DNA of 64,000 nucleotides from Alkalilimnicola sp. S0819 (GCF_009295635.1 NZ_WHIW01000002.1:62001-126000), one strand, 5' to 3'; positions 51,393-60,674 are shown, counted from the first letter of the stretch. Notes: a model not told the origin generated them from the sequence alone. Translations and numbers: made by a program.

Positions 51393-53414
51393 ATGTCTGC
51401 TACGCCTACCCCGCCCGGATTCGCCGATCTGGGTCTGAACCCCCATGTTTTGAAAGCCCTCGACGAGGCCGGTTACGAAGTCCCCACCCCGATCCAGGCG
51501 CAGAGCATTCCGCCCCTGCTGGCGGGGAGCGATCTGCTGGGCCAGGCCCAGACCGGCACCGGCAAGACCGCCGCCTTTGCCCTGCCGCTGCTCTCGCGGC
51601 TGAGCGCCGATGTGCGGGACACCCAGATCCTGATCCTCGCCCCCACCCGTGAGCTGGCCATTCAGGTGGCGGAAGCCTGCCAGACCTACGCCCGCCACAT
51701 GCCGGGCTTCCACGTGCTGCCGATCTACGGTGGCCAGGACTACGGCATCCAGCTGCGCGCTCTGCGCCGCGGCGCGCAGGTGGTGGTGGGAACCCCGGGG
51801 CGGGTCATGGACCACATGCGCAAGGGGACGCTGAAGCTGCAGAACCTGCGGGCCCTGGTGCTGGACGAGGCCGATGAAATGCTCCGCATGGGCTTCATCG
51901 ACGATGTGGACTGGATTCTGGAGCAAACCCCGGCCGAGCGGCAGGTGGCGCTGTTCTCCGCCACCATGCCGGAAGTGATACGCCGGGTGGCCCACAAGCA
52001 TCTGCGCGACCCGGAAGAGGTACGCATCGCGGCCTCCACCTCCACCGCCAAGACCATCCGCCAGCGTTACTGGCGGGTGGGCGGGCTGCATAAGCTGGAG
52101 GCCCTGACCCGGCTGCTGGAGGTGGAAGAGTTCGACGCCATGCTGGTGTTCGTGCGCACCAAGAACGCCACGGTGGAGCTTACCGAACGGCTCACCGCCC
52201 GCGGCCACAGCTGCGAGGCGCTGAACGGAGATATTCCGCAGAATCTGCGCGAGCGCACCGTGGACAAGCTCAAGAAGGGGCAGGTGGATATCGTGGTGGC
52301 CACCGATGTGGCCGCCCGTGGGCTGGATGTGGAGCGCATCAGCCACGTGGTGAACTTCGATATTCCCTACGACACGGAAGCCTATGTACACCGCATCGGC
52401 CGCACCGGTCGGGCCGGGCGCTCCGGCGAGGCGATCCTGTTCGTCGCGCCCCGCGAGCAGCGGATGCTGCGCGCGATTGAGCGCGCCACCCGTCAGCCCA
52501 TCGAGCCCATGCCCATGCCCAGCGCGGGGGATGTGAACGCCCACCGGGTGAACCGGTTCAAGGCGCGGATCGACGAGCTGCTGGCATCCGACGATCTGGA
52601 TTTCTTCCAGGAGCTGGTGAGCGAGTACCAGCACGAGCGGGAGGTGGAACCCGAGCGCATCGCCGCCGCCCTGGCCCGCATGGCCCAGGGCGACGAGCCT
52701 TTCCTGCTCAGCGAGCGTGAAGCGCCCCAACGGGGCTGGGACGAGCGCGCCCCCCGCGATGACCGCCCGCCGCGCCGCCCGCGCACGCCCAAGGTGTTGG
52801 AATCCGCACCCCGCCCGCTCAAGGATTACCCGGACGTCGCCATGGAGCGCTACCGGGTGGAAGTGGGCCATCAGCACGAGGTGAAGCCGGGCAATATCGT
52901 CGGCGCCATTGCCAACGAAGCGGACTTGGACAGCAGCTACATCGGCCACATCGAGATCTTCGATGACTTCACCACCGTGGATCTGCCCGCCGGCATGCCC
53001 AAGGAAGTGATGCACCTGCTGCGCAAGGCCCGGGTGCGCGGGCGCATGCTCGAACTCAAGCCCCTGAATGCGCCGGCCGGTGGCGAGCGCGACACGCCGC
53101 CGCCGCGGCGCAAGTACGACGACAAGCCGCGTGGCAAGCCCGGCGCCGATACCCGGGGCAAGCCCCCGGCCCGTGCCCACCGCCCCGCGCCGCGTGAGTT
53201 GGAGCCCGATACCCCGCCGCCCGCGCGCAAGCCCCGCGCCGAGCGCTCCGAGGGTGCCGGCGAGCGGCCGGTGCGCCGGGTGATCAAGACCCGGGGTGAC
53301 GCGCCGCCGCGCAAGCCGCGCAGCAAGAAGCCCGCGCCCGGTGCCGGGCGCGCCATGGCCGAAAAGCGCGCCGCGGTGAAACGCCCCTCGGTGAAGAAGC
53401 CCGGCAAGGGCTGA
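51393..53414 (+). CDS. deaD: DEAD-box RNA helicase, CsdA/DeaD type
   Basis: The 673-residue helicase starts MSATPTPPGFADLGL. Core motifs are AQTGTGKT (about 52), PTREL, VLDEADEML (about 158), SATMP, and [10 protein letters not shown]. After the core (about 1-380) comes a dimerisation-like region, an RRM-like DbpA-type RNA-binding domain (RYRVEVGHQHEVKPGNIVGA, about 485-560) and a basic Pro/Arg/Lys-rich tail to the end. The architecture is that of CsdA/DeaD, which acts in ribosome assembly and mRNA decay in the cold. Confidence 0.94.
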   Translation: MSATPTPPGFADLGLNPHVLKALDEAGYEVPTPIQAQSIPPLLAGSDLLGQAQTGTGKTAAFALPLLSRLSADVRDTQILILAPTRELAIQVAEACQTYARHMPGFHVLPIYGGQDYGIQLRALRRGAQVVVGTPGRVMDHMRKGTLKLQNLRALVLDEADEMLRMGFIDDVDWILEQTPAERQVALFSATMPEVIRRVAHKHLRDPEEVRIAASTSTAKTIRQRYWRVGGLHKLEALTRLLEVEEFDAMLVFVRTKNATVELTERLTARGHSCEALNGDIPQNLRERTVDKLKKGQVDIVVATDVAARGLDVERISHVVNFDIPYDTEAYVHRIGRTGRAGRSGEAILFVAPREQRMLRAIERATRQPIEPMPMPSAGDVNAHRVNRFKARIDELLASDDLDFFQELVSEYQHEREVEPERIAAALARMAQGDEPFLLSEREAPQRGWDERAPRDDRPPRRPRTPKVLESAPRPLKDYPDVAMERYRVEVGHQHEVKPGNIVGAIANEADLDSSYIGHIEIFDDFTTVDLPAGMPKEVMHLLRKARVRGRMLELKPLNAPAGGERDTPPPRRKYDDKPRGKPGADTRGKPPARAHRPAPRELEPDTPPPARKPRAERSEGAGERPVRRVIKTRGDAPPRKPRSKKPAPGAGRAMAEKRAAVKRPSVKKPGKG

Positions 53415-53443
53415 GCCCCGGCGTTCCAGCCTGCCTCCCGCCA

Positions 53444-53507
53444 GGGGTGCCTCCTGGCCACGAATCCGCCTCTCGCACGTGGGGATTCGCGGCCAGGAGC
53501 CGCTCCC
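53444..53507. repeat. REP-like imperfect palindrome
   Basis: The right arm GGATTCGCGGCCAGGAGCCG (53483-53502) is nearly complementary to 53448-53467. It shares the GCGGCCA-GAGCCGCTCC core with the elements at 23906 and 32328, but is more diverged. It sits between the helicase and the isomerase genes. Confidence 0.75.
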
Positions 53508-53555
53508 GCAGCGGCAGAGGTGGCAACGGGGGGCTTTGCGTTTAGCATAAGGCCC

Positions 53556-54347
53556 ATGCCCAAATTCGCCGCCAACATCTCCCTGCTGTTCACCGAACAG
53601 CCCTTCCTCCAGCGCCTGTCCGCCGCTGCCGCCGCGGGTTTTCAGGGCGTGGAATGCCAATTTCCCTACCAGCTCGGGGCGCGGGCGCTGGCCGCGGCGC
53701 GGGCTGACGCCGGCATACCCCTGGTGCTGCACAATCTGCCCCCGGGTGACTGGGCGGCGGGGGAGCGGGGCATTGCCTGCTTGCCGGAGCGTGTGGCGGA
53801 GTTCCATGCGGGGGTGGAGCGGGCGCTGGAGTACGCCCGGGCGCTGCATTGCCGTCAATTGAACTGCCTGGCCGGGATACGCCCGACAAGCCTGAGCGAG
53901 GAGGCCGCCCGCGAGACCCTGCTGGCCAATCTGCGCCACGCCGCCCGCAAGCTGGCTCCCCATGGCATCCGCTTGCTGCTGGAGCCGATCAACCAGCGCG
54001 ATGTGCCGGGCTTTTTCGTCCACCGCACGGAGCAGGCGCTGGCCTTGCTGGATGAGCTGGCCGAGCCCAATACCGGGCTGCAATTCGATGTCTACCACAG
54101 CCATGTCTCGGGCGAGGACCCGGCGGCGATGCTGCGACGCTGGCTGCCCCGTATCGCCCATGTGCAGGTTTCCGATGAGCCCGGGCGGCGTGAGCCCGGG
54201 AGCGGGGAGATCGATTTCCAGGCGGTCTTCGCCGCCCTGGAGCAGGGTGCTTACCGAGGTTGGGTGGGCGGTGAGTACCAGCCCGCCGGCGATACCCTGT
54301 CGGGCCTGGGCTGGATGGCTGAGCTCCGAGGAACCTTGCCCCGGTAG
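53556..54347 (+). CDS. hyi: Hydroxypyruvate isomerase-like TIM-barrel protein
   Basis: The 263-residue protein fits the Hyi/OtnI family: MPKFAANISLLFTEQPFLQR at the N-terminus, LEPINQRDVPGFF with the catalytic glutamate, FDVYHSH, HVQVSDEPGRREPGSGEIDF and a late GGEYQPAGDT. These enzymes interconvert hydroxypyruvate and tartronate semialdehyde or similar acyloin sugars. No glyoxylate-pathway gene is adjacent, so the true substrate is uncertain. Confidence 0.88.
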   Translation: MPKFAANISLLFTEQPFLQRLSAAAAAGFQGVECQFPYQLGARALAAARADAGIPLVLHNLPPGDWAAGERGIACLPERVAEFHAGVERALEYARALHCRQLNCLAGIRPTSLSEEAARETLLANLRHAARKLAPHGIRLLLEPINQRDVPGFFVHRTEQALALLDELAEPNTGLQFDVYHSHVSGEDPAAMLRRWLPRIAHVQVSDEPGRREPGSGEIDFQAVFAALEQGAYRGWVGGEYQPAGDTLSGLGWMAELRGTLPR

Positions 54348-54447
54348 CAGCGGCTCATTGGACGCCCGCGGCTATCCTCGGTAGTCACCAGTGCGAACGA
54401 GCTGGCGTCCGCTGCCCAGGCAACGGCATCCACCAGCCCCGCCCCCT

Positions 54448-54729
54448 TTACCGCACCGCCCGTCGCCCGCCCTTGGGCCCCGGCGTCGTGGGCGGCGTCC
54501 AGACATTGCGAATGGCCTGGCGGCCTCGGTCCGGGAAATTGCCCGAGAATTTCAGCCGCGCATGCCGACCACTGCCCACGCACTCCACCGCGCCGGCGGC
54601 GATGCGGTGCAGCCGAGCGATATCGTCGCAGGCGGAGACGAAGCCGGGCGGCGGTCGTCCGCGCCGCACGCGGGCGCGTCCGGTGTCGATTTCCACCAGC
54701 CATTGAGAGCGGAATCGGTTCAATGTCAT
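54448..54729 (-). CDS. DUF3634-like small protein
   Basis: The 93-residue product (MTLNRFRSQWLVEIDTGRAR) resembles DUF3634 proteins as I remember them: an R-V-R-G-R-P-P-x-G-F segment, CDDIARLHRI, and a C-terminal RLKFSGNFPDRGRQAIRNVW. That conserved pattern makes it more than a shadow frame, although it lacks a clear ribosome-binding site and the N-terminal transmembrane helix seen in relatives. The frame is open further upstream to 54945, but that part has no family-like features. Confidence 0.6.
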   Translation of the reverse strand: MTLNRFRSQWLVEIDTGRARVRRGRPPPGFVSACDDIARLHRIAAGAVECVGSGRHARLKFSGNFPDRGRQAIRNVWTPPTTPGPKGGRRAVR

Positions 54730-55048
54730 GGGCAAAGCGTACCGCGTTTGGCGCCTGCGAGCAGCGCCCTCCAGTGCGACTCTGCGTGGCTTTTGCTTGC
54801 CAGCCGGCCTCAGGGGCGTATACTCCGGGTCACGCATTGCTGCGGCGCACACCGGTCTGCGCCCCCTCGCCGGCATTCCCGGCCAGGCAATCGCAGGAAG
54901 TCTTTTCGGGCTTCCGCTCATCGTCGCGTGTATCGTCCCGATCATTTCGACGTCACTATACCCATCGCCGAGACCGGGCCATGGCGCCCAGCGCTTGGCC
55001 GGTGATTCTAGGGCCCGCCCATGAGCGGCGCCCGGAGATATCTTGTTT
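54730..55048 (+). other. Divergent region ahead of rhlE
   Basis: No gene is supported. It must hold promoters for the DUF3634-like gene and rhlE; TCACTATACC near 54955 offers a weak -10 (CTATAC) for the helicase with a leader near 90 nt. The RBS of rhlE is CCGGAGATA. Confidence 0.45.
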
Positions 55049-56281
55049 ATGTCATTCGAGAATCTTGGCCTGTCGGCCGAGCTGCTGCGTGCCGTGTCCG
55101 AACAGGGCTACACCACACCGACCCCCATTCAGGCCCAGGCCATTCCCGTGGTTCTGCAGGGTCGTGATCTGCTCGCCGCCGCCCAGACGGGCACCGGCAA
55201 GACCGCTGGTTTCACTCTGCCGCTGCTGCAGCGTCTGAGCGAGCGACCGAGCAACCGCAAGTCGCCCCGCGCCCTGGTGCTGACCCCCACCCGGGAGCTG
55301 GCGGCCCAGGTGCTGGAGAGCGTGCGTGATTACGGCAAGCATTTGCCGGTACGCGCCACCGCCGTCTTCGGCGGCGTGGGCATCAACCCGCAGATCCAGA
55401 CTCTGCGCCGCGGCGTGGACATCCTGGTGGCCACCCCGGGGCGTCTGCTGGATCACGCCCAGCAGCGCACGGTGGATCTGTCCGGTATCGAGGTGCTGGT
55501 GCTGGACGAGGCCGATCGCATGCTGGACATGGGCTTCATCCACGACATTCGCCGGGTGTTGAAGCTGCTGCCCGCGCAGCGCCAGAACCTGCTGTTCTCC
55601 GCCACCTTCTCCGGCGAAATCCGCAAGCTCGCCCAGGGACTGCTGGACAACCCGGCTTCAGTGGACGTGGCGCCGCGTAACACTACCGCCGAGCGCATCG
55701 AACAGGTCGTGCATCCGGTGGACAAGGGGCGCAAGCGCGAGCTGCTTTCCTACCTGATCGGCTCCGGCAACTGGCAGCAGGTACTGGTGTTCACCCGCAC
55801 CAAGCATGGCGCCAACCGTCTGGCCCAGCAGCTGGAGCGTGACGGGCTTACCGCCGCGGCGATCCACGGCAACAAGAGCCAGGGGGCGCGCACCAAGGCG
55901 CTGGCGGACTTCAAGCGCGGCGCCGTACGGGTGCTGGTGGCCACCGATATCGCCGCCCGCGGCCTGGATATCGAGCAGCTGCCCCACGTGGTCAACTTCG
56001 AGCTGCCCAATGTGCCGGAAGACTATGTGCACCGCATCGGCCGCACCGGGCGTGCCGGCGCCGAGGGCGAGGCCATGTCGCTGGTGAGCGCCGATGAGGC
56101 CAAGTTGCTGCAGGGGATTCAGCGCCTGCTGAAGAAGGATATTCCCAGCGTGGTGGTGCCGGGCTACGAGCCCATGGAAAAGCTCGATGTGCGGCCCGCG
56201 CGTCAGGAACCGAGCCGCCGCGGGCCCAAGCCGGGCGCCCGGCGTCGGAGCCGGCCGCACCGTTCGGCGGCCACGGCCTAA
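55049..56281 (+). CDS. rhlE: ATP-dependent RNA helicase RhlE
   Basis: The 410-residue DEAD-box protein begins [20 protein letters not shown] (Q motif). It has [37 protein letters not shown], and [10 protein letters not shown], and the short RhlE-type extension with a basic tail ([17 protein letters not shown]). RhlE acts in ribosome maturation and RNA decay. ATG 55049 is chosen over a TTG two codons upstream. This is the second DEAD-box gene within 4 kb. Confidence 0.94.
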   Translation: MSFENLGLSAELLRAVSEQGYTTPTPIQAQAIPVVLQGRDLLAAAQTGTGKTAGFTLPLLQRLSERPSNRKSPRALVLTPTRELAAQVLESVRDYGKHLPVRATAVFGGVGINPQIQTLRRGVDILVATPGRLLDHAQQRTVDLSGIEVLVLDEADRMLDMGFIHDIRRVLKLLPAQRQNLLFSATFSGEIRKLAQGLLDNPASVDVAPRNTTAERIEQVVHPVDKGRKRELLSYLIGSGNWQQVLVFTRTKHGANRLAQQLERDGLTAAAIHGNKSQGARTKALADFKRGAVRVLVATDIAARGLDIEQLPHVVNFELPNVPEDYVHRIGRTGRAGAEGEAMSLVSADEAKLLQGIQRLLKKDIPSVVVPGYEPMEKLDVRPARQEPSRRGPKPGARRRSRPHRSAATA

Positions 56282-56723
56282 GCCTGCCGGCGTTCTCCAC
56301 GGCGGGGTCGGGGTTTGAGCGGCCGCAATGGCCAGGAACCCTCGATTCCGCCTGGGGTGGCGCCGGGGCCAGGGTGGGTATGCCCTCTTTGGACAAAAGA
56401 GGGCGCGCTGCGAGGCGCGCAAGGGGGAGGCAGGAGGAGATCGTCAGCAAAGGCTGGTCGGATTCCTGCCCCGTCCCTGGGGAGAAATCCAGTCGCGGGC
56501 TTCCTGCCCTGGGTGCCAGTCCTGGCGGCGCGCTTCCTTTTCACTTCCCGGTGAACGCCTATTCCAACGAGAATGAGTATAGGCAGCCGGACTTTGCCTT
56601 GTCTGTAAGAAAACGCTGATTCTTCCATATATAAAAATCCGCTTTTGCGACAATTGCTTGGGCGTTCCGGGCAAGGCAGAATGTCGCCCCCGCATTAGTT
56701 TCAGAATTTGAGAACTCCATCAC
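56282..56723 (+). other. Intergenic region rhlE - slyD
   Basis: About 440 bp with no supported gene. Near 56383-56425 two hairpins occur (CCCTCTTT/AAAGAGGG type and GCGCGC...GCGCGC), possibly ending rhlE transcription. From 56570 the composition becomes AT-rich (CCATATATAAAAATCCGC), unlike the surroundings. A candidate promoter is TTGCTT (56654-56659), 17 nt, CAGAAT (56677-56682). Confidence 0.5.
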
Positions 56724-57206
56724 ATGAATATTGCCAAAGATCGGGTCATTCAATTCCATTACACGCTGAAGGATGAAGCCGGCGCCGAGCTGGAAAGCTC
56801 CCGCCAGGGGGAACCCATGGCCTATCTCCACGGCCATGGGGGCATCATTCCGGGGCTGGAAGAGGCACTGGAGGGCAAGGGCGCGGGCGAGAGCCTGAGC
56901 GTCACCGTACCGCCGGAGAAGGGGTACGGCCCGCGCCGGGATGACATGGTGCAGCGGGTCCCGCTAAAGCATCTGCAGGGGGCGAAGCGCTGGCGCGTGG
57001 GGATGATCGCCAGTGTGCAGACCGAGCGCGGGCCGCGCCAGGTGGTCATCGTCAAGCTGGGCCGCTTCAATGCCGATGTGGATTTCAACCACCCTATGGC
57101 GGGCCGGACGCTGACCTTCGAGCTGGATATTCTGGACGTGCGCGAGGCGAGCACGGAAGAGCTCGCCCACGGTCATGCGCATGGCGTGGGCGGTCACCAG
57201 CACTGA
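56724..57206 (+). CDS. slyD: SlyD-type FKBP peptidyl-prolyl isomerase
   Basis: The 160-residue protein has an FKBP domain with an IF chaperone insert (VIQFHYTLKDEAGAELESS, YLHGHGGIIPGLEEALEG, PPEKGYGPR, VDFNHPMAGRTLTFELDI). The tail HGHAHGVGGHQH is a short metal-binding His cluster, like SlyD but much shorter than in E. coli. Role: protein folding and possibly nickel handling in the cytoplasm. Converges with the LemA fusion gene. Confidence 0.92.
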   Translation: MNIAKDRVIQFHYTLKDEAGAELESSRQGEPMAYLHGHGGIIPGLEEALEGKGAGESLSVTVPPEKGYGPRRDDMVQRVPLKHLQGAKRWRVGMIASVQTERGPRQVVIVKLGRFNADVDFNHPMAGRTLTFELDILDVREASTEELAHGHAHGVGGHQH

Positions 57207-57238
57207 GTTCTCGCCGGCTTTCGTTTCGGGGCGCAGGC

Positions 57239-59503
57239 TCAGACTCGGCCGGCTTCCAGGTTGCCGAAGCGGAACAGGCGGGCGATGAGCACCTCGGGGA
57301 ATTGTGTCCGGCGGGTGTCGTAGCGCTCCTGGGCGTTGAAGTAACCTGCCCGCATGGCCGCCACTTCCTGCTCCAGCCTGCTCAGTGAGCGCATCAAGCG
57401 GCGCAGGCCCTCGTCGGCCTTGAGTTCCGGGTAGCGCTCCACCAGTGCCATCAGGTGGCGCTTGACGGCGTGTTCCGTGCTTAACACCGCCTCGCTCTCG
57501 GCTTCGCTGAAGTGGGCCTGGTCCAGCTGCCCGCGCAACTTGACCAGCTGAGTCTGCAGGCCCCGTTCATGGTCCATGTAGCCGCGCACCGCCGCCTGCA
57601 GGTTGGGGATCAGGTCGAAGCGTTTGCGCAGGGCGACCTCGATATTGCCCCAGGTGGCGCGAATGCGTTGGCGAAGGAAGATCAGATCGTTGTACATCAG
57701 GGCGGCCAGCACCAGCACCGCGTAGAGCAACGGCACGGCGGCGCAGAGCAGCCAGGGCAGTGCGCCGAAGGCGCCCAGGCCGCCGGCCAGTCCCAGGGCC
57801 AGGGATGCGCCGCCGCTCATGCCCAGCACCAGCAGCAGAAAGCCCAGTCGGGCCTTGCGCAGCATCACCTCCCGTTCGCTGTAGTTGCTCAGCAGGTAGG
57901 GGCTGTCGGCCTCGCCCTCGGCGAGCTCCAGGGCGTCATCCGCCTCACTGAGCCGCGCGTTGCCCAGCGCATAGAGCCAGTCGCCGGGCTCCAGCCGGGT
58001 CTCGAAGTAGCGCAGGCGCCCCTGGCGCCGTTTGTCGCGGTGGCGGCTGATGATCTCGGCGCCGTCGGGGTCCACCCGCAGGCGCTCGTCCCGGTCCGTG
58101 AGCATGAACGGCATGCGCTGGGCGCGTTTCTCGATGGTCACCCAGCGCTGGTTCTTGCCACTGCCGCGGCGCTCCTGCACCCGGTATTCATAGCTCACGC
58201 AAGGCCGTCCGGTGAGTGGCCCCGCGAGGGCCTGCTCGCCGTCGGGGGCGCGTACCGTGCCCTGCACTTCGGTCAGCCCGTAGCTCACACCCTGCAGTGG
58301 CGTGAAGGGCAGGTTCTCGATCAGGCGCTTGAGGCGTACATGGCGAAAGCCCCAGCCGCCCAGCAGCGCCGCCCCCAGCAGGCCGCCCAACCCCAACAGC
58401 AGACCCTGCCAGTGGGCGAGACGGGTGGGCTGGAACTGCGCCTCCAGGCGCTGGAGCTCCGACCGCTCCCGCGGGTGCAGGGGCCGCGGCTCGGGCAGTT
58501 CCGCGGGCAGGAACCAGGCTTCCGGCCAGCGCTCGGCCAGTTGTTGGCTGCGCAGGCTGGCGCGGTGCAGGTACAGGCGCATGCGGTCCACGCGGTAGCG
58601 ATCGTACTCCGGCAAGGCTGCCTGGCGCGGCTGCTCGTCGGCCAGTGCCTGCCAGTCGCCATTCCAGTAGAGATTGTGTTGCTGGAATAGCTGGCCCACC
58701 AACTGCTCGCCCACAGCATCCAGGCGTTGCTGGTAGGCCAGCGCATCCTGCGCATCCTGACGCGCGGTGCGCAGCCCCAGTGAGACGATCAGAGTGATCA
58801 GCACGCTGGCGGTGACGCCCAGCAGCAGTGCGGTCTGGTGCACCCGCAGGGCGAAACACAGCAGCATGGCCGCCAGGCTCAGGCCGCTCATACCGGCGAG
58901 CATCAGCAGCAGGCTGTGGAAGGCATGCCGGCGGCGGGTCTCCGTTTCCGTGCGATCGGAGAGCGTGGGCTGGTAGCTGCCGGGAGCCGTGAAGCCCAGC
59001 TCCAGGCTGCCGTCCGTAGCCACGCGGGCATAGCCGAGTACGTGAACGCGGTCGCCGGGTTCTATTCGGTATTCTCGGTATCGCCGGTTGCCGCGGATGG
59101 TTTCGTGATCGGCGGCCAGGTCGGCACGCAGGTTCCCGGGTTGCACGCGTATCTCGCCGGTGCCGTCTTCCAGGGTGAAGGGCACCGCCTGCTGCTGGTC
59201 TCGTACCGTGACCCAGCGGGTGTTGCCCTCGGCATCCCGCTCCCGTCGCTCTACCGTATAGCGGTAATAGAGGCTTCGAGTGCCGGTGTCCGGGGCGTTC
59301 AGTGTGCGCCGGTACACGCGTGCGTAGCCGGCGCCGTTCAATTCGCCGGGCAGGGCGGCGGCCAGTTCGGCTCGGGGAATGAGCTCCATCTGGCGGAACA
59401 CCTTGAGAGTGTCGAAGCCCTGCTGCAGAGCCCAGGCGCCCAGCAGGGCACTGACGGCGGCAAGGAAAAGCCAGAGCAGGCTCAGGACGGCGGCGCGAAG
59501 CAT
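57239..59503 (-). CDS. GIDE-GIDE-LemA membrane fusion protein
   Basis: The 754-residue protein starts with a membrane helix (about 4-25). A first GIDE/BAM-like domain (about 45-190; LYYRYTVERRERDAEGNTRW, IEPGDRVHVLGYA) is followed by two helices (about 195-245), a linker, another helix (about 365-390) and a second GIDE-like domain (about 405-530; VSYEYRVQERRGSGKNQRW, LEPGDWLYALGNA). Two more helices (about 550-600) lead into a complete LemA domain (YNDLIFLRQRIRATWGNIEV, RFDLIPNLQAAVRGYMDHER). Bacterial GIDE and LemA proteins are usually separate neighbours; here they are fused and the GIDE part is doubled. Function unknown. Confidence 0.85.
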   Translation of the reverse strand: MLRAAVLSLLWLFLAAVSALLGAWALQQGFDTLKVFRQMELIPRAELAAALPGELNGAGYARVYRRTLNAPDTGTRSLYYRYTVERRERDAEGNTRWVTVRDQQQAVPFTLEDGTGEIRVQPGNLRADLAADHETIRGNRRYREYRIEPGDRVHVLGYARVATDGSLELGFTAPGSYQPTLSDRTETETRRRHAFHSLLLMLAGMSGLSLAAMLLCFALRVHQTALLLGVTASVLITLIVSLGLRTARQDAQDALAYQQRLDAVGEQLVGQLFQQHNLYWNGDWQALADEQPRQAALPEYDRYRVDRMRLYLHRASLRSQQLAERWPEAWFLPAELPEPRPLHPRERSELQRLEAQFQPTRLAHWQGLLLGLGGLLGAALLGGWGFRHVRLKRLIENLPFTPLQGVSYGLTEVQGTVRAPDGEQALAGPLTGRPCVSYEYRVQERRGSGKNQRWVTIEKRAQRMPFMLTDRDERLRVDPDGAEIISRHRDKRRQGRLRYFETRLEPGDWLYALGNARLSEADDALELAEGEADSPYLLSNYSEREVMLRKARLGFLLLVLGMSGGASLALGLAGGLGAFGALPWLLCAAVPLLYAVLVLAALMYNDLIFLRQRIRATWGNIEVALRKRFDLIPNLQAAVRGYMDHERGLQTQLVKLRGQLDQAHFSEAESEAVLSTEHAVKRHLMALVERYPELKADEGLRRLMRSLSRLEQEVAAMRAGYFNAQERYDTRRTQFPEVLIARLFRFGNLEAGRV

Positions 59504-59614
59504 GGGGGTACCACGTTGTTATTGGTCTGGTGGCTGGGATGCTAGCGGCTTGGGAGGCGGGGGGAAAGAGGAAGACGGCCCCAGGGCAAGGCGTGTGACG
59601 CTGGCGCCGGCTCC

Positions 59615-59663
59615 GGGGTGGGTACGGCCTGGGGCGGTCCACGATTCGGCCCGGCTACGCCCG
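59615..59663. repeat. Dispersed intergenic element, third copy (one end)
   Basis: GGGGTGGGTACGGCCTGGGG and the following CGGTCCACGATTCGGC match the left end of the 2836 copy (GGCGCGGGTACGGCCGGCGG ... CCCACGATTTGGC) at most positions. No 15-mer and no second end are visible. It lies in the gap between the LemA fusion and higA. Confidence 0.6.
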
Positions 59664-59757
59664 CCGCCACAGATGCTCAGGCGCGTATCTTCATGCTGTC
59701 CGGATCGGCAAAGCAGTTGGTGGCTTCCCGCTAACCGCTCGGGATCAGCCGCGCGCT

Positions 59758-60075
59758 TTAGCGCGTCGGCTGCATCCCGTTCTCGGGCTCTTCGAACTGC
59801 AGTTGCTCGACGCCGTCCAGGTTCACTCTCAACCGCGCAGCCCAGAGATCGTGCATGTCCTGCATGGCAAGCCAGCTTTCCGGGGAGCGGCCCACGGCCT
59901 TGGAAAGACGCAACGCCATCTCGGGGCTAACCGCGCTCCGGCCCTGGAGGACCCGCGCAACGGTAGAGGGCGAAACCTTGAGCTTCGCCGCCAGGTGCCG
60001 CGCGCTCAGTCCGAACGGCTCGAGGTAGACCTCGCGGATGAACTCGCCCGGATGCGGTGGATTGTGCATAGCCAT
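59758..60075 (-). CDS. higA: HigA-family antitoxin
   Basis: The 105-residue XRE protein begins MHNPPHPGEFIREVYLEPFG, the HigA signature, and has the helix-turn-helix LAAKLKVSPSTVARVLQGRS and PEMALRLSKAVGRSPESWLA. It neutralises HigB and represses the operon. Its start overlaps the higB stop (TGATG), so it is translated with the toxin. The C-terminus (VEQLQFEEPENG) is typical in length. Confidence 0.92.
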   Translation of the reverse strand: MAMHNPPHPGEFIREVYLEPFGLSARHLAAKLKVSPSTVARVLQGRSAVSPEMALRLSKAVGRSPESWLAMQDMHDLWAARLRVNLDGVEQLQFEEPENGMQPTR

Positions 60076-60353
60076 CAGTGATAGTCCTCGTAATCCAAAA
60101 CGTAGGCGTTGCCATCACGAAACTCGAACGTCAAACGCCAGTTCCCGCTTACCCAGACCGACCAGCGTGCGCTGGCGCTGCCCTTCAATGGGTGCAGACG
60201 GAAGCCGGGGATGTCCATGTCGTCCACGCTAGCGGCAGTGTCGAGGGCCGCCAACTGCATCCGTAGCCGCTTGGCGTGCTGCGCTTGGATCCCGGCAAGG
60301 CTTCCGGACTGGTAGAAGCGCCGTAGTCCCTTGTGTCGGAACGACTTGATCAT
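60075..60353 (-). CDS. higB: HigB-family ribosome-dependent mRNA interferase toxin
   Basis: The 92-residue RelE-superfamily toxin reads MIKSFRHKGLRRFYQSGSLA, then ALDTAASVDDMDIPGFRLHP and RWSVWVSGNWRLTFEFRDGN ending VLDYEDYH, matching HigB throughout. It cuts mRNA on the ribosome. The toxin-first order is diagnostic for higBA. The promoter sits so close that the message is probably leaderless. Confidence 0.92.
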   Translation of the reverse strand: MIKSFRHKGLRRFYQSGSLAGIQAQHAKRLRMQLAALDTAASVDDMDIPGFRLHPLKGSASARWSVWVSGNWRLTFEFRDGNAYVLDYEDYH

Positions 60354-60359
60354 GCGGGG

Positions 60360-60388
60360 AGTGTAGCGCGTTGCGCACTACGCTACAA
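60360..60388 (-). promoter_or_regulatory. higBA promoter and operator
   Basis: On the minus strand TTGTAG (60388-60383), a 17-nt spacer and TACACT (60365-60360) form a promoter whose start should fall at or next to the higB ATG. TGTAGCG (60362-60368) and CGCTACA (60381-60387) are perfect inverted arms spanning both boxes, the expected place for HigA binding. Confidence 0.6.
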
Positions 60389-60434
60389 ATGCCCAACGGC
60401 GGCTTGACTGATTGGTTTGGGGGGGCTTGGTTTA

Positions 60435-60674
60435 TCAGTCTTCCTGCTTGGCGTCGTGGGCTGTGAGGCGCTTCATGAACATGCGTCCTAAAGCTGCTGT
60501 GGTTGCGCAGACCGCGACCAGCCAGTATTTCAACGCTAGCACCCCTGTGAGGTGGTCTCCCAATGGTGGGGCGTAAAACAGCATGGCCCAGGCGGGGGCG
60601 GATAGGGCGAGAGCACCTCCGTACGCTGCTACTCGCCTCAAATGTGCTTTGCGTTCAGCCTCGGTTGAATCCAT
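60435..60674 (-). CDS. Small membrane protein, unknown
   Basis: The 79-residue product (from ATG 60674, MDSTEAERKAHLRR) has two hydrophobic helices (GGALALSAPAWAMLFYA and GVLALKYWLVAVCATTAALG) with a basic end. No family recognised and no strong RBS; an upstream ATG at 60731 would add 19 residues. It lies behind higBA on the same strand with 81 bp between. Confidence 0.5.
   Translation of the reverse strand: MDSTEAERKAHLRRVAAYGGALALSAPAWAMLFYAPPLGDHLTGVLALKYWLVAVCATTAALGRMFMKRLTAHDAKQED

Noticed and set aside
54251-54703. 150-codon minus-strand frame overlapping the isomerase 3' end
   Set aside because: It overlaps two better-supported genes and is dominated by Arg/Ala runs.
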